Shown here piece after piece: positions 14,101 through 27,500 of a stretch of 64,000 bases of DNA. Positions within the stretch are counted from its first letter, which is position 1, and the number at the start of each line of letters is the position of its first letter. Under the pieces are notes generated by a model. The model did no database searches and had not been told where the DNA came from. It saw only the letters and a program-made list of their open reading frames with translations. Origin of the DNA: Lithobates sylvaticus (taxonomy: Eukaryota > Chordata > Amphibia > Anura > Ranidae); NCBI GenBank assembly GCA_028564925.1, contig CM053029.1, positions 35,601,526 to 35,665,525 on the forward strand, written 5' to 3'. A program made the translations under genes and the position numbers.

Positions 14101-15474
14101 CCATGATGTGGTAATTTCCACTTTTTTATACATTTTTTTTTTTTTTTTAACTAAATAGCTGAACATTCACTTATGCCTCCATTTGCACAGAACAAATATA
14201 CATGCAGTTTCACAGAATAAATAGCTCTATTAATAATTTTTTTATTTTTAATAAATACACCCCAATGATAAGGATCCTTATTTTCAAAAAGGGGTCAGTT
14301 ATTTTCAGCTTCAATGAGATTTGAAAATGGCGGTCCAATGGCTAAAAAATAATAAAGATCCTTATTCATGCATTTTCCTTTATTTATTTATTTATTTTGT
14401 TTTACATTTTTGTTTTGAATTATTATTATTTAAGGTACTTATATAGAAACACTCCCTCCATGAAGCCCCCACCAGTAGTACGTTTTTTTTTTTTTTTTAA
14501 CGTACATATTTCAGATTTCTTCCCATGACACACCGGGTCACCTTTCCGGCTGTTCATAGCGGTGAGCGGTTCTCACTAATGCTTCTACATCAATACACTG
14601 GTAATGCAGGGCTCTGTGCTCAGGGGGCGGGGCCATGACAGCCTGTTCCCAGTGGGGGCGGGGCCATGACAGCCTGTTCCCAGTGGGGGCGGGGCCATGA
14701 CAGCCTGCACTCACAGCGTTCCAGGTTTAGTGATGCCCAACGTCATTTAAGCCCAAAAGACTGAGGACATCTTGTGGCGATGAAGAGTTACTGCATGGAC
14801 AGCCCTGGACAGAGCTGTTTTTTTTTTTTAAACCTCCAGGGGGGGCAAGCCTGGAGTGTGGTTTTAATGATTACAGAGATAAGATAATTAGTTCCACAGT
14901 GACTGCTATTGTATGCATTACCACATGTGGCCAGAGGTGGGGGGCGCCGGAGACACTCAGAAACACCCTTGAAAATGCTCAGAGACACTCAGAAACGCTC
15001 AAACACTTGGAGCCACTCAGAAACACTCGGAAATGCTCAGAGACACTCGGAAACGCTCAGAAATGCTTGGAGCCACTTAGAAAACACTCTGAAACACTTG
15101 CAGAAGCTCGGAGACACTCAGAAACATTCGGAACCGGTCAGAGACACTCAGAAACACTCAGAGAAGCTCGGGGAACACTCAGAAACACTCGGAAACTATT
15201 GGAGCCACGCAGAAACCCTCGGAAACACTCGGAACGTAGTGTTTCCAAGGGTCTCCGAGTGTATCCAAGCGTCTCCGAGTGGCTCTGAGCGTCACCGGTG
15301 CCCCCCGCACCTCTGGCCAAATGCAGTACTGCACACCCCAGAGGCTTGAATCCTGCTTGTCTTGCGAGACAACGCTCACAAATTGAGTCGGTATTTAAAA
15401 AAAACAACAGATCGTATTGCAAAACGCTCGTAAACGGCGTTACTCGCAATCTGAGGTTTTACTGTATATGTGTG

Positions 15475-15522
<48 letters not shown>

Positions 15523-18500
15523 TATTACATATTATTATATTATTATGCATTATTGCCACATTTCAGGAAAATACCACATTGTGGCCACTAGAAGGAGATG
15601 ACGAACATACTAGACAAATGACAAGGATTGTTAGCAATGGCTGTGAAAACGCTGAGACATTCAAACAGCAATTTTTTTTTAAATAAATAGACCCCCATAG
15701 CGTTCCGCTGAAATAAAACGAATTGCTCCAATAGAAAAAAGACCCCATAACGTGCCACTGAAGCAAAACTAATTGCTTCTATAGTGTGCTGCCCCAACGG
15801 GGCATAGAATTTATATAGACTGTTTTCCTAACCCTTTTCTATGGACGTTTATATTTAGTTCACATGCTGCCATCTAGTGACCTTTTGTGGTAATGCACTT
15901 GTTTCCCATGTTCTTTTTCCCTGATGTTATGACACACTACCTTTATATGTAATGCTCCACCCTTCTTTCTGTTATTGTACTTCCTGTGTCATGGATGCAG
16001 CTACAAGCCACATGTAGCAGGGCACATGTATTCTGCATTATAAGCTACTGACAATATCATCTTTTGACCGCATAAATACTACATTCATAGTATTCATCTG
16101 TTTGTATCCTGTTGTAGAATTTGATAATTGTAGAAAACGATATACCACTACAATCTATATATATCTCAACTAGGTACTTTGTCTAGTCTCTGTAGATTAG
16201 TCAGTCTGTTAAAACTATGAGCGCATGCTACTGTTAGTATTACAATAATACATTTAGTTATGAAACCAAACACACGGCTTAAGAATAATCAAATCTTATT
16301 TATTTCCCAAGGAAATAAGAAAGCTAATGTGTATTAAAAGGGGGTTACACAATTACATAACATACAGCAAGGCTACAATACAATGATATACTATACAGTT
16401 AAAATACAATATAATGATCTACTTAACACGGTCCTCGCAGCTGGCCTCCAGGTGGGATAAGAGGGTCAGTTGTGTGTGAAAACTCTTTTTGTCAAACACA
16501 CCTCACGCACAGCACCTCCCATTGCCCGCCCACCTACTTCCTTGATAGATGCCTTCATTTATTCTGATCGTTCTGCCACAAGTGGTCTCTGGGGGGCAGT
16601 GTCTGTCCAGAATTGCACATAATCCGACTTCTGTCTAATCTTGGAATTTTGATCTCTGATAGCACACACCTCACTTAAATTAGCCTTTGTTTCGCACAGA
16701 CAGATTGGAGCCGCCATTCATCACGTACAATAGCCTTAGACTCATGACAATATGAGGTATAACTGGCTACATTCCACAAGGGGGGGGGTGTATCTGTCAT
16801 CTGATGTTCAGAATAAAAGCACCTTTCTGGATGGAATCGGTATTTGGTGAATTCAAGCTATCTGATGAGGATCGTCCTCAGTGATTATATCTTATACAGG
16901 CCAGGCATAGAGGTCTCACAAGGGATAGTCACACCACAACAATCGGAGTCAGAATACATAGAAAACCTTTTCTTCTCCTGTGTCAAATTGGGAGCAGCCG
17001 CTGCTTGAACCGAATGGGACCGCCTGCACGGGGATGCGCGGAACGCCTGTGCGTCCCTGTACGGGCAAACACGGACCCTCGGACTGGCATATGCGTACGT
17101 ACGCCCTGTGACCGAGGACTAATCGACCTGCAATTTGTGATCGAATTAGGTCAGGTTCACACCTTGCGATTGTGAGCTTTCCCGACACACACAGAAACGC
17201 GTTGCCCTCTGGCAGACACGCGCATCTGCTAACGCATGTACCCAAACGCATGGTTTCCGCAGCGCCCACGTGGCGCGGGCAGGGACTACTTTTGCGCATT
17301 GATTGAGCATAAGGCTGTCCATTGAAATGAATGGTCTGCCCTACACACGATGCGTGGGGAACGAGCGCACGTTCCGATGGATCAATGAGAACATTTCAAC
17401 TTTTTTTTATAGCCCCCAGATTGTCCCTGGGAGGGTCAGTAGCTGCAGATTCAGAGGGGGGGGGGGGCGGTGGATTGGCGTCATCGCCCTCGACCGTATT
17501 CGGCTCCTGCGTGCGCTGGAGCCAAGTCGTCGATCAACGAACGGTTACTGGAAGGATTACAATCAGCCTCTCAGTCGCTGCCCTCCTAACCTCTGAGCGA
17601 GTGGCAGGCATCCAAACTGCGCACGGCCGCCAAATCTTCTCCCCAGCAGCGCTCGCTGTGATACTGGCAGGCACAATGGATTTCCAGAAACTTCAAGTGG
17701 AACTTTTTTTTTTTCCTTTCTTTTTTTTTTTTTTTTTTACAAATGAGTCGTCTGGTGAAAATAAGAATTTTATTTGATGTCTGAAGTGACCCTGTAGAGG
17801 AAATAATTCTTCCGTAGGACTTGTTACAACGTTACAAACATTTGAGCACATACAGTCAAATGTTCCAAAGAAAGCTGATTTTATTAAACACTTAAAAGGT
17901 TGATTAATAAAAATAAAACGGCCCAGTGAAAGTGAATGTACGTTTGTTCTGTGCGAATGTTATTAGGCTATATCCTGGGCTATTCAAATGTAAATCATTG
18001 ATTTTAAATGGGGAATACCGTATTTGGCCACTAGATGGAGGTAAGCATTAAACAGAAAATACCATATCTGGCCACTAGATGGAAGTTCCTACCTCCATCT
18101 AGTGGCCAAATGTGGTATTTGCCATTTAAAATCAATGATTTGCCAGCCTTATGGCTACTAGATGGAGATGAGGAGCATACCTATTATCTGTGATACTCAG
18201 CACCATCTAGTGGCCTGATGCAGTATTTTCCATTTAAATTCAATGGTTTACAGCCTTAAAGCCACTAGCCAGAGCCAAGGAACATACTTATTTTCTATGA
18301 TAGTCAATGTCATCTAGGGGCCAAATGCGGTATTTTCCATTTAAAGCAGGGATCTGGAAACTACGGCCCTTCAGCTGCTACGGAACTACACGTCCCATGA
18401 GGCATTGTAAAAACTCTGACATGACTAGGCATGATGGGAATTGTAGTTCCTGAACAACTGGAGGGCCGTAGTTTGAAGACCTTATGGTTTAGAGCCTTAT

Positions 18501-21500
18501 GGTCACTAGATGGAGCTGATGAGTATCAATACATATGATACTCAGCTCCATCTAGTGGCCAAATGTGGTATTTTCCATGTAAAATCAGGGATTTACCACC
18601 TTATGGCCACTAGATGGAGCTGAGGAGAATACATAGCTGTGATACTTAGTACCATCTAGTGGCCAAATGTGGTATTATTACATTTAAAATCAATAGTTTA
18701 AAGCCTTATGGCCACTAGATGGAGCTGAGGAACACATTTAATATCTGTGATACTTAGTACCATCTAGTGGCCAAATGCGGTATTATTCCATTTAAAATCA
18801 ATAGTTTAAAGCCTTATGGCCAGCAGATGGAGCTGAGAAGCATACTTAACCCCCTTCTGCCCCTTGCCCCCAGAGGCGGGCATTCCGATCATGTGACTGG
18901 CTGTCACATGATCGAAAGCTCCTGATTGCAAAGTTTTCTGTGACAGTTTACCTAATGTGTTGGGAGCATGCAGGGAGCATGCAGGGAGCATGTTCTCAGC
19001 ACAGTACACTGTTTACATATATATGCGCCCACTCGACGTTAAAGCCCACCTGCGGATAGGCCACATATATGTGCGTGGCCACCAGAAAGGAGTTAAGATT
19101 TGTGATACCCAGCGCTATCTAGTGTCCAAATGCAGTATTTTCCATTTAGAATTAATGTTTTATGGCCATATGGCCACTGCATGGAGTTGAGGAACATATT
19201 TATAATCTGTGATACTCAGCACCATCTAGTGGCCAAATGTGGTATTTTGCATTTAAGATCAATGTTTTACAACCTTATGGCCACTAGATAGAGCTGAGGA
19301 ACCTACTTATTCTCTATGATACTCAACGCCATTTAGTGGCCAAATGCGATATTTTCTATTTAAACTCAATGATTTACTATCTTCTGGAAACTAAATGGAG
19401 CTGAGGACCATACTTAAAGTGGAGTTCCACCCAAAAATGGGACTTCCACTTTTTGGAATCTCCCCCCACCTCCGGTGTCACATTTGGCACCTTTCAGGGG
19501 GGAGGAGGGAGCAGATACAGGTGTTTGCTCCCACTTCCTGGCATAGATCACCGTGTAGACCTACGCCACTTCCGGCGCCTACTCTGTCCTCCCCCGCTGT
19601 CTTCTGGGACAGCAGGGACCAGTGGGATCACGCAGCACGACTCGCGCATGCGCAGTAGGGAACCAGGAAGTGAAGCCACAAGGCTTCACTTCCTGATTCC
19701 CTTACTGAGGATGGCGGCGGTAGCAGCCGAGAGCCGATGGACAGATCGGCTTCGGCTGCCGACATCGCGGGCTCCTTGGACAGGTAAATGTACATATATT
19801 AAAAGTCAGCAGCTGCAGTATTTGTAGCTGCTGGCTTTTAATATTTATTTTTCCGGCGGATCTCCGATTTAACACCTATGACACTCAGCGCTATCTAGTG
19901 GACAAATGCAGTATTTTACATTTAAAATCAATGTTTTACAGCCTTATGGCCACTAGATGGAGCGGAAGAGCATACTTAATATCTGTGACTATCATCTAGT
20001 GGCCAAATGTGGTATTTTACATTTAAGATCAATGGTTTATGACCTTATGGCCACCAGATAGAGCCGAGGGACAAACTTATTCTCTATGATACTCAATGCC
20101 ATCTAGTGGCCAAATGCGATATTTTCTATTTATACTCAATGATTTACTATCTTTTGGCCACTAAATGGAGCTGAGGACCATACTTAAAGCGGTTGAATAC
20201 CAGGACAAGGAGCATACTTAAAGAGGGATTGCACAGAAAGAAAAAAAAATTAAAAGCCAGCAGCTACAAATACTGCAGCTGCTGACTTTTAATAAATGGA
20301 CACTGTCATGAATCAAAGGAGAAATACTTCAGTGTTTCAAGGTTCATGACAGACACTTACCTGTCCCAGGGTCCAGCGATGTCGGCAGCCGAAGCCGAGA
20401 AATCGCTCGGTTCTCGGGTGCTGCCGCCGCCATTCTCATTAAGGGAATCAGGAAGTGAAGCGTTGCGGCTTCACTTCCTGGTTCCCTACTACGCATGCGC
20501 GAGTCGGGCAGTGCAATGGGAATCGTCCGCGCTGTCTCTGGGACCCGTGTGTCCCGGCAGACAGTGCGGTGGGACAGGAAGAGGCATAGACTCCCGTGGG
20601 AGTTTATGCCCGGAAGTGGGTGCAAATATCTGTCTTAGACAGGTATCTGCACCCCCCTCCCCCTTGAAAGGTGCCAAATGTGACACCGGAGGGGGGGGGG
20701 GTTACGAAAAGTGGAAGTTCCACTTTAGGGTGGAACTCCACTTTAACATCTGTGATACACAGCACCATCTAGTGGCCAAATGTGGTATTTTCCATGTAAA
20801 ATCAGGGATTTACCACCTTAAGGCCACTAGATGGAGCTGAGGAGCATACATAATATCTGTGATACTCAGTACCATCTAGTGGCCAAATGTGGTATTATTC
20901 CATTTAAAATCAATAGTTTAAAGCCTTATGGCCACTAGATGGAGCTGAGGAGCATACATAATATCTGTGATACTCAGTACCATCTAGTGGCCAAATGCGG
21001 TATTATTCCATTTAAAAGCAATAGTTTAAAACCTTATGGCCACTAGATGGAGCTGAGAAGCATGCTTAACCCCCTTCTGACTGCTGCCCCCAGTAGTGGG
21101 CATTCCGATCATGTGACTGGCTGTTACATGATCGAAAGCTCCTGATCGCAAGTTTTCCGTGACAGTTTACCTAATGTGTTGGGAGTATGCAGGGAGCACG
21201 TTCTCAGCACAGTGGACTGTTTACATATATACGCATATATGCGCCCGCTCGGCGTTAAAGCCCAACTGCGGATAGGCCACATATATGTGCGTGGCCACCA
21301 GAAAGGTGTTAAGATTTGTGATACCCAGCGCTATCTAGTGTCCAAATGCAGTATTTTCCATTTAGAATTAATGTTTTATGGCCATATGGCCACTGCATGG
21401 AGTTGAGGAACATATTTATAATCTGTGATACTCAGCACCATCTTAAATGAATAACATTCAATCAGTAGTGGATATAGCCTAATAACATCAGTTTTTTTGC

Positions 21501-24500
21501 CCCGTTCTCACAGGGCGAGTGTGCACGCCCTTTCACTTAGCAAATTCTTACAAAATCAACCCTTTGGGGAAGTAGTTATAGAAATCGCATTGCTGTTCTT
21601 CCATTGAAACTGCATATGTTGTATATTAATTCTGTACGAATAGGGCAATATCAAATGTTCTCACGCTGTATTCTCGGCAGTTTAAATGTTATTCATTGAG
21701 AACAAATAGTGTGAAGGCGGGGGAAATACCACATTATGCCACTAGATGGCGCTGAGTATCATAGGGAATAAGTATGCTCCCTAGAACCATCTAGTGGCCA
21801 TAGGGTGATATTTTCATTATTTACGCTTTTTTTTTTCAAGGAATATCATTCGAATAAAGCCTGAGAACATTCAATTTTGGCCCAAGGGGGTGCAAGTGGA
21901 GAAGCAGTTTTAGTGCAAGTAAAGGGGGATGTAGGTGGGGGTACAGAGTTAGGTGTAATGGGAATGGTGTGTTCAGGGTGCTTTTGCAGACCCTGACAGG
22001 TTTTCTTCTAAGATTGCCCTGTATTTGGCTCCATCCATCTTCCCATCAACTCTGACCAGCCTCCCTGTCCCTGCTGAAGAAAAGCATCCCCACAACATGA
22101 TGCTGCCACCACCATGTTTCACAGTGGGGATGGTGTGTTCAGGGTGATGTGCCGTGTTAGTTTTCCTCTACACATAGCGTTTTGCTTTTAGACCAAAAAG
22201 TTCAATTTTGGTCTCATCTGACCAGAGCACCTTCTTCCACATTTGTTGGCTCCTCGCAAACTGCAAACGAGACTTCTTATGACTTTCTTTCAACAATGTC
22301 TTTCTTCTTGTCACTCTTCCATAAAGGTCAGATTTGTGGAGAGCACCACTAAAGCCTCCTACACACGGTACAAAAATCAGAAGGGGATTGTCATTTGATA
22401 GGCTGTTGTCCAAAGTTCTTACCGTTAGTAAGCTCCTTTTGGCGATTGTTTTCCAATTTTTCGGCCAACACCGGAGGGGGGGGGGGGATTCCAAAAAGTG
22501 GACGTCCCATTTTTGGGTGGAACTCCACTCAACGCCATCTAGTGGCCAAATGCGATATTTTCTATTTAAACTCAATGATTTACTATCTTCTGGAAACTAA
22601 ATGGAGCTGAGGACCATACTTAAAGTGGAGTCTATATTAAATTTACTAGACTGTTATCTCTAATCTAGTCTAGTCAATTTTTGTCAAACGACAGCTCCGC
22701 GTCAGATTTTCGGACGGTCAGTACACAAAACCCGTCACACAAAAGTCGAAAAGTACAAACACGCATGCTCGGAAACCAATGCTCACCAAACACGAAATTG
22801 GCAGAATGGGCCCAAATGGTGGCGCTCAAGAGCTGAAATTCCTCGTAGTACGTCACTGCGTTCGTGTTTGTGGCACGACAATTTGTGTAACGTTAGTATG
22901 CAAGACAAGACCCTGGCACGCGCCCTTTTGACAAAAATCTGACGCTCGGTTGTCCCGTGGACAGATTCTCCTACCTGAGCTGTGGATCTCCTCCAGAGTT
23001 ATGCCCCGTACACAGGGGCAGACTGACAACTCATGGGGCCCCCCGGGCAATAGGAGATTATGGGGCCCCCCAGGCAATCAGAGATTATGGGGCCCCCAGG
23101 CAATCAGAGATTATGGGGCCACACAGTATACACACACAGTATACAATCAAACAGTATACACATACATGTACACACAGTATACACAGACACACAGTATACA
23201 ATCACACAGTATACACACACAGTATATAATCACACAGTATACACAGACACACAGTATACAATCACACAGTATACACACACAGTATATAATCACACAGTAT
23301 ACACAGACACACAGTATACAATCACACAGTATACACAGACACACAGTATACAATCACACAGTATACACAGACACACAGTATACAATCACACAGTATACAC
23401 ACACACAGTATACAATCACACAGTATACACATACATGTACACACAGTATACACAGACACGTTTCTATTGGCTGAGAAGGTACTGGAGAGGTGGGGCAGCT
23501 ACAATCTCTGGATTTTTAGACCAAAAGGATGTCGGTAAGGGACATTTCAGAGACACATGTAAAAAAAAACACAGGTTTTTACATACTGTCCCTGGTTTTA
23601 CTGAGGCTGGCAACCCTGATGGGGCCCCCTAGTGGCCCCGGGCCCTCGGGAAGTGCCCGAGTGGCCGAATGGTCAGTCCGCCCCTGCCCGTACACACGGT
23701 CGCATATTCCGATGGAAAAAGTCCGATCGGATTATGTTGTCGGAAAATCCGACCGTGTGTGGGCTCTAGCTGGCTTTTTCCGTCGGAAATTTCCGACGGA
23801 AAAAATTTGAGAACAGGATCTAAAATTTTCCGACAACAAAAATCCAATCCGACTTTTTCCAATCGTGTGTAGAGAATTCCAACACACAAAGTGCCGCGCA
23901 TGCTCAGAAGAAATTTGGAGACGAAAAGCTATTGGCTACTGCCCTGTACGTAGTCCCGTCGTACGTTTTGTACGTCGCCTCGTTCGGAACGATCTGATTT
24001 TCCGACAACATTGTCCGACCCTGTGTGTGTGCAACACCAGCTTCGGACAAAATCCTTTGGAAATTATCCGACGGATTTGGTGATTGGAATGTCCGACCGT
24101 GTGTACGGGGGCTTACCATGGACCTCTTGGCTCTTCTCTGATGAATGGTCTCATTGCCCGGCCGGTCAGTTTAGGTGGACGGCCATGTCTTGGTAGGTTT
24201 GCAGTTGTCCCATACTCAATCCATCATCGGAAAATGGAAAGAACAGTCCTCTGTGAGATGTCCAAAGCTTGGGAGATTTCTTTATACCCTAACCCTGCTT
24301 TATACTTCTCTACAACTTTATCCCTGACCTGTCTGGTGTGTTCCTTGGCCTTCATGATGCTGTTTGTGTGGGGGGGACATTAGAGTGTAAGCTCCTCTGG
24401 TACAGAGACTGAAGTGACTGGCTCAGTGTTCTCTGTACAGCACTGCGGTATATGTCAGAGCTATGAAAACAAGTTCTATAATCTATAAGTGCCCCCCCTC

Positions 24501-27500
24501 CCCCCACCTCTATTTCACAATGTGATAGATAAATTTAGATAGCAGAGTCTGGAAATGACAGGTTGGAGTAAAACCAGCGACGTTTGGAATTCCCATCATG
24601 AAGTGCTACCAGATGTCAGCTCTGCTCATCTCTCCATCTTCCCTCCACAAACATCCCGGGGCTCAGTGACCACAGATCAGACGCTAGTTCTCTCCTGTGT
24701 TCCTTCCAAAGTTACAGATCGCTTTTCATTTCACACACCAGCTGACAGATAAAATCAGGCTTGCAGTCAGCGTGTCTTCTCTGTAAGCCTTGTAGCAAGA
24801 GGGGGGATGTCGGTGAATAGGAGGGGGGAGGGAGGTGGGTGGGTGTGGCCAGTTTGGTCACGTTCTCTAGTTATTCTTATGCCCCCCGTACACACGGTCG
24901 GAAAATCCGACCACAAAATCCGTCAGATTTTTTCCGACGGATTTTGTCCGACACTGGTGTTGCATACACACGGTCGGACAAAGTTGTCGGAAAATCCGAT
25001 CATTCTGAACGTGGTGACGTTTGTTGCCTACGACGGGACTACGTAGAGGCTAGTAGCCAATAGCTTTGGTCTTGTAATGTGATCTGAGCATGCGTGGCAC
25101 TTTGTCCGTTGGAATTTGCTACACACGATCGGAAAAAGTCCGATAGGACTTTGTTGTCGGAAAATTTGAGAGCAGGAGATAAAACTTTGTCCGTCGGAAA
25201 ATCCAGATGGAGCCTACACATGGTCGGAATTTCCGACAACATTATGGGGCATAAGAGCTGGAAGGGGCGGGGCAGTGGCACAATTGCAGAATCTGAAAGA
25301 TGGAGTCCCCCTTGTTAATTCCCATAACTCTGAGCGGCGGGGGGGTCACAAGTGTATCATTATTACTTTATGTAGACAGATTCTGTATACGAGTCTCACA
25401 TGTGTAATTAGTTTATTGGCTGGAGCTGGTCTTTAACTCACCGATTATAACTTCATCATCTGGTGTCCTGGGAACATCATCCTTTCTGAACTGGAGAGCT
25501 TGTTCCCAGCCCCGCCCACTGTGCTACATGCAGAGTAACTATAGGGGGCTCTTATGTCCTCAGCCCACCACTCCAGGGCAAGGAAGGGAAGAAAAAAAAT
25601 GTAAAAAAGAAGGAAAGTAAGAAAGAAGAAAGGAAGAAAAAGAATGATGAATGAAAGAAGAAAGGAAGGAAAAGAGGAAGGAAGGAAAGGAAAATGGAAG
25701 GAAAGGAGAAAAGAGAAAGGAGAGGAGAATGGAAGGAAAAGAGAAAGGAAAGACAAAGGAAGGAAGAAAAGAAGGAAAGGAAGAAAAGGAGAAGAAAAAA
25801 GAGAAAGGAGAGGAGAAAAGGAGAAAAGGAAGGAGAAAAGGAAGAAAGGAGAGGAGGAGGAGAAAAAATAAAAGAAAAAGGAGAAAGGAAAGAAGAAAGG
25901 AAGGAAAGGAAAAATGAAAGAAGAAAATGAGAAAGAAAGAGAAAGGAAGGAAAGAAATGAAAAAAAGAAAGGAAGGAAAGTAGAAAGGAAAGGAAATGAG
26001 AAAGGAAGATAGGAAACAAGAAAGGAAGGAAAGGAAGAATGAAGGGCAGAAGGAAGTACAGGAGGAAGGAAAGAAGAAGGAGGAGGAAGGAAAGAGGAAA
26101 GAGAAAAGAAAAAGAAGGAAAGGGAAAGGAGAAAGGAAAGGAGGAAGGAGGGGCAGATGAAAGGAAAGGAAAAAATAAGGATAGGAGGAAGGAAAGACAC
26201 AAGGAGGGAAATGAGGAAGGGAAAAAGGGAAGATGAAAGGAAAGGAAAGAAAAGGAAAAGAGGAAGGAGGAGAAGATGAAAGGTAGGAAGGAAAGAAGAA
26301 GGAAGGAAAGGAGAAAGGGAGGAAAGGAGAAAGGAAGGGAAGGAGATAGGAGAGGAGAAAGGAAGGAAAAGAGAAAAGAAAACAGAGAAAGGAAAGAAGA
26401 AAGGAAGGAAAGGGGAAAATGAAAGAAGAAAGGTAGGAAAGGAAAAATGAAAGAAGAAAAGAAGCAAAGGAGAAAGGAAAGAAGAAAAGGAAGGAAATTA
26501 GAAAGAAAAGAAGAAAAGGAAGGAAATGAGAAAGGAAAGAAGAAAAAGGAAGGAGAAGGAGAAAAAAAAGGAGAAAGGAAAGAAGAAAGGAAAGAAGAAA
26601 GGAAAAGAGGGATAGAAAGGAGAAAGGAAAGGAAATGAAAAAGGAAGATAAGAAACAAGGAAGGAAAGGAAGAATGAATGGCAGAAGGAAGTACAGGAGG
26701 AAGAAAAGACAGAAGGAGGGAAAGGAGGAAGGAAAGAAGAAAGGAGTAAAGAAGAAAAGAAGGAAAGGAGAAAGGAAGGAAAGGAAAGGAGGAAAAAGGC
26801 GCAGATAAAAGGAAAAGAAGAAAGAAGGACAGGAGGAAGGAAAGACAGAAGGAGGAAGGGAAGAAGGAAAGATGAAAGGAAAGGAGGAAAAAATGAAAGG
26901 AAGGAAGGAAGGAAAGAAGAAAGGAGTAAAGAAGAAAGGAAAGGCAAGGAAAGGAAAGGAATATAAAGGAGTAAAGAAAGAAGGAGGGAAATAAGAAAAG
27001 TAGTAAAGAAAAAAGGAAGACAAGGAACAAGGAAGGGAGAAAAGGAATAAGGAAGGACAGATGGAAGGGAAGAAAGGAAAGGAAAGGAAAGGAAAGAAAG
27101 AATTTGTCTGTGTATTTAGCCCCCTCCGGTGTGCAGAGGTGGAGTTGCAGTGAGACGTTATCCACCCTCCACTTACTGTTGGACCCCTGGCACACTACAT
27201 ATCAGCACAGGGGGGTTAAGGAAACAAATATGAATTTCCACATAAGCATCCTCTCACTCTAGTATCACCTAAGTATAACACTAATCCTATCTCAAACAGT
27301 AACACTAATGCTAATCTAAACAATAACTCTGATGCTACCCTTAACTCTCTCTTGAGCAGAACAATCAGATTTCTCCAAAATGTCTTAATTTTCTTTCAAA
27401 AAATAAATTCTGACTTTCACTCATGGAGATTTGCTAACCTTTCCCTTCCCTCCTTCCTCCAGGCCCGTGTTCCTGTGCGGAGGAGAACTCACAGGGGATT

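Larger units (their letters stand above)
23001..24113. mobile_element. Foldback element 'cgtacacacggtcgg' with a MITE inside
   Basis: Ends atgccccgtaca and tgtgtacgggggct are inverse. The interior is rich in ttccgac/gtcggaa. Copies of the family lie at 24879-25252 and 56961-57401, with worn pieces at 22357 and 58085. A hAT-type MITE (23013-23686) splits this copy near its left end. Confidence 0.75.
21955..24365 (-). mobile_element. Broken Tc1-like element 2, interrupted
   Basis: The - strand encodes Tc1 transposase pieces at 21955-22350 ([33 protein letters not shown]) and the N-terminal part again at 24117-24365. A block of other elements (about 22357-24115) separates them. Both outer ends appear to be missing. 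Confidence 0.75.

Noticed and set aside
15911-16940. A possible retroelement LTR in intron 1
   Set aside because: No paired copy, no TG...CA ends with a target duplication that I could define, and no gag or pol text nearby.
16949-17777. Open frames of 97-148 residues on both strands
   Set aside because: GC-rich repeat-like sequence, no recognisable domain, no splice context, and a T run at the end.
22334-22600. Short + strand frames over Tc1 element 2 and its neighbours
   Set aside because: They cross element borders and oppose the transposase.
25445-27195. Very long - strand frames, up to 547 residues, of Phe, Ser, Leu and Pro
   Set aside because: They only translate the polypurine tract; the tract lacks stop codons on that strand by composition. 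No domain, no codon structure.
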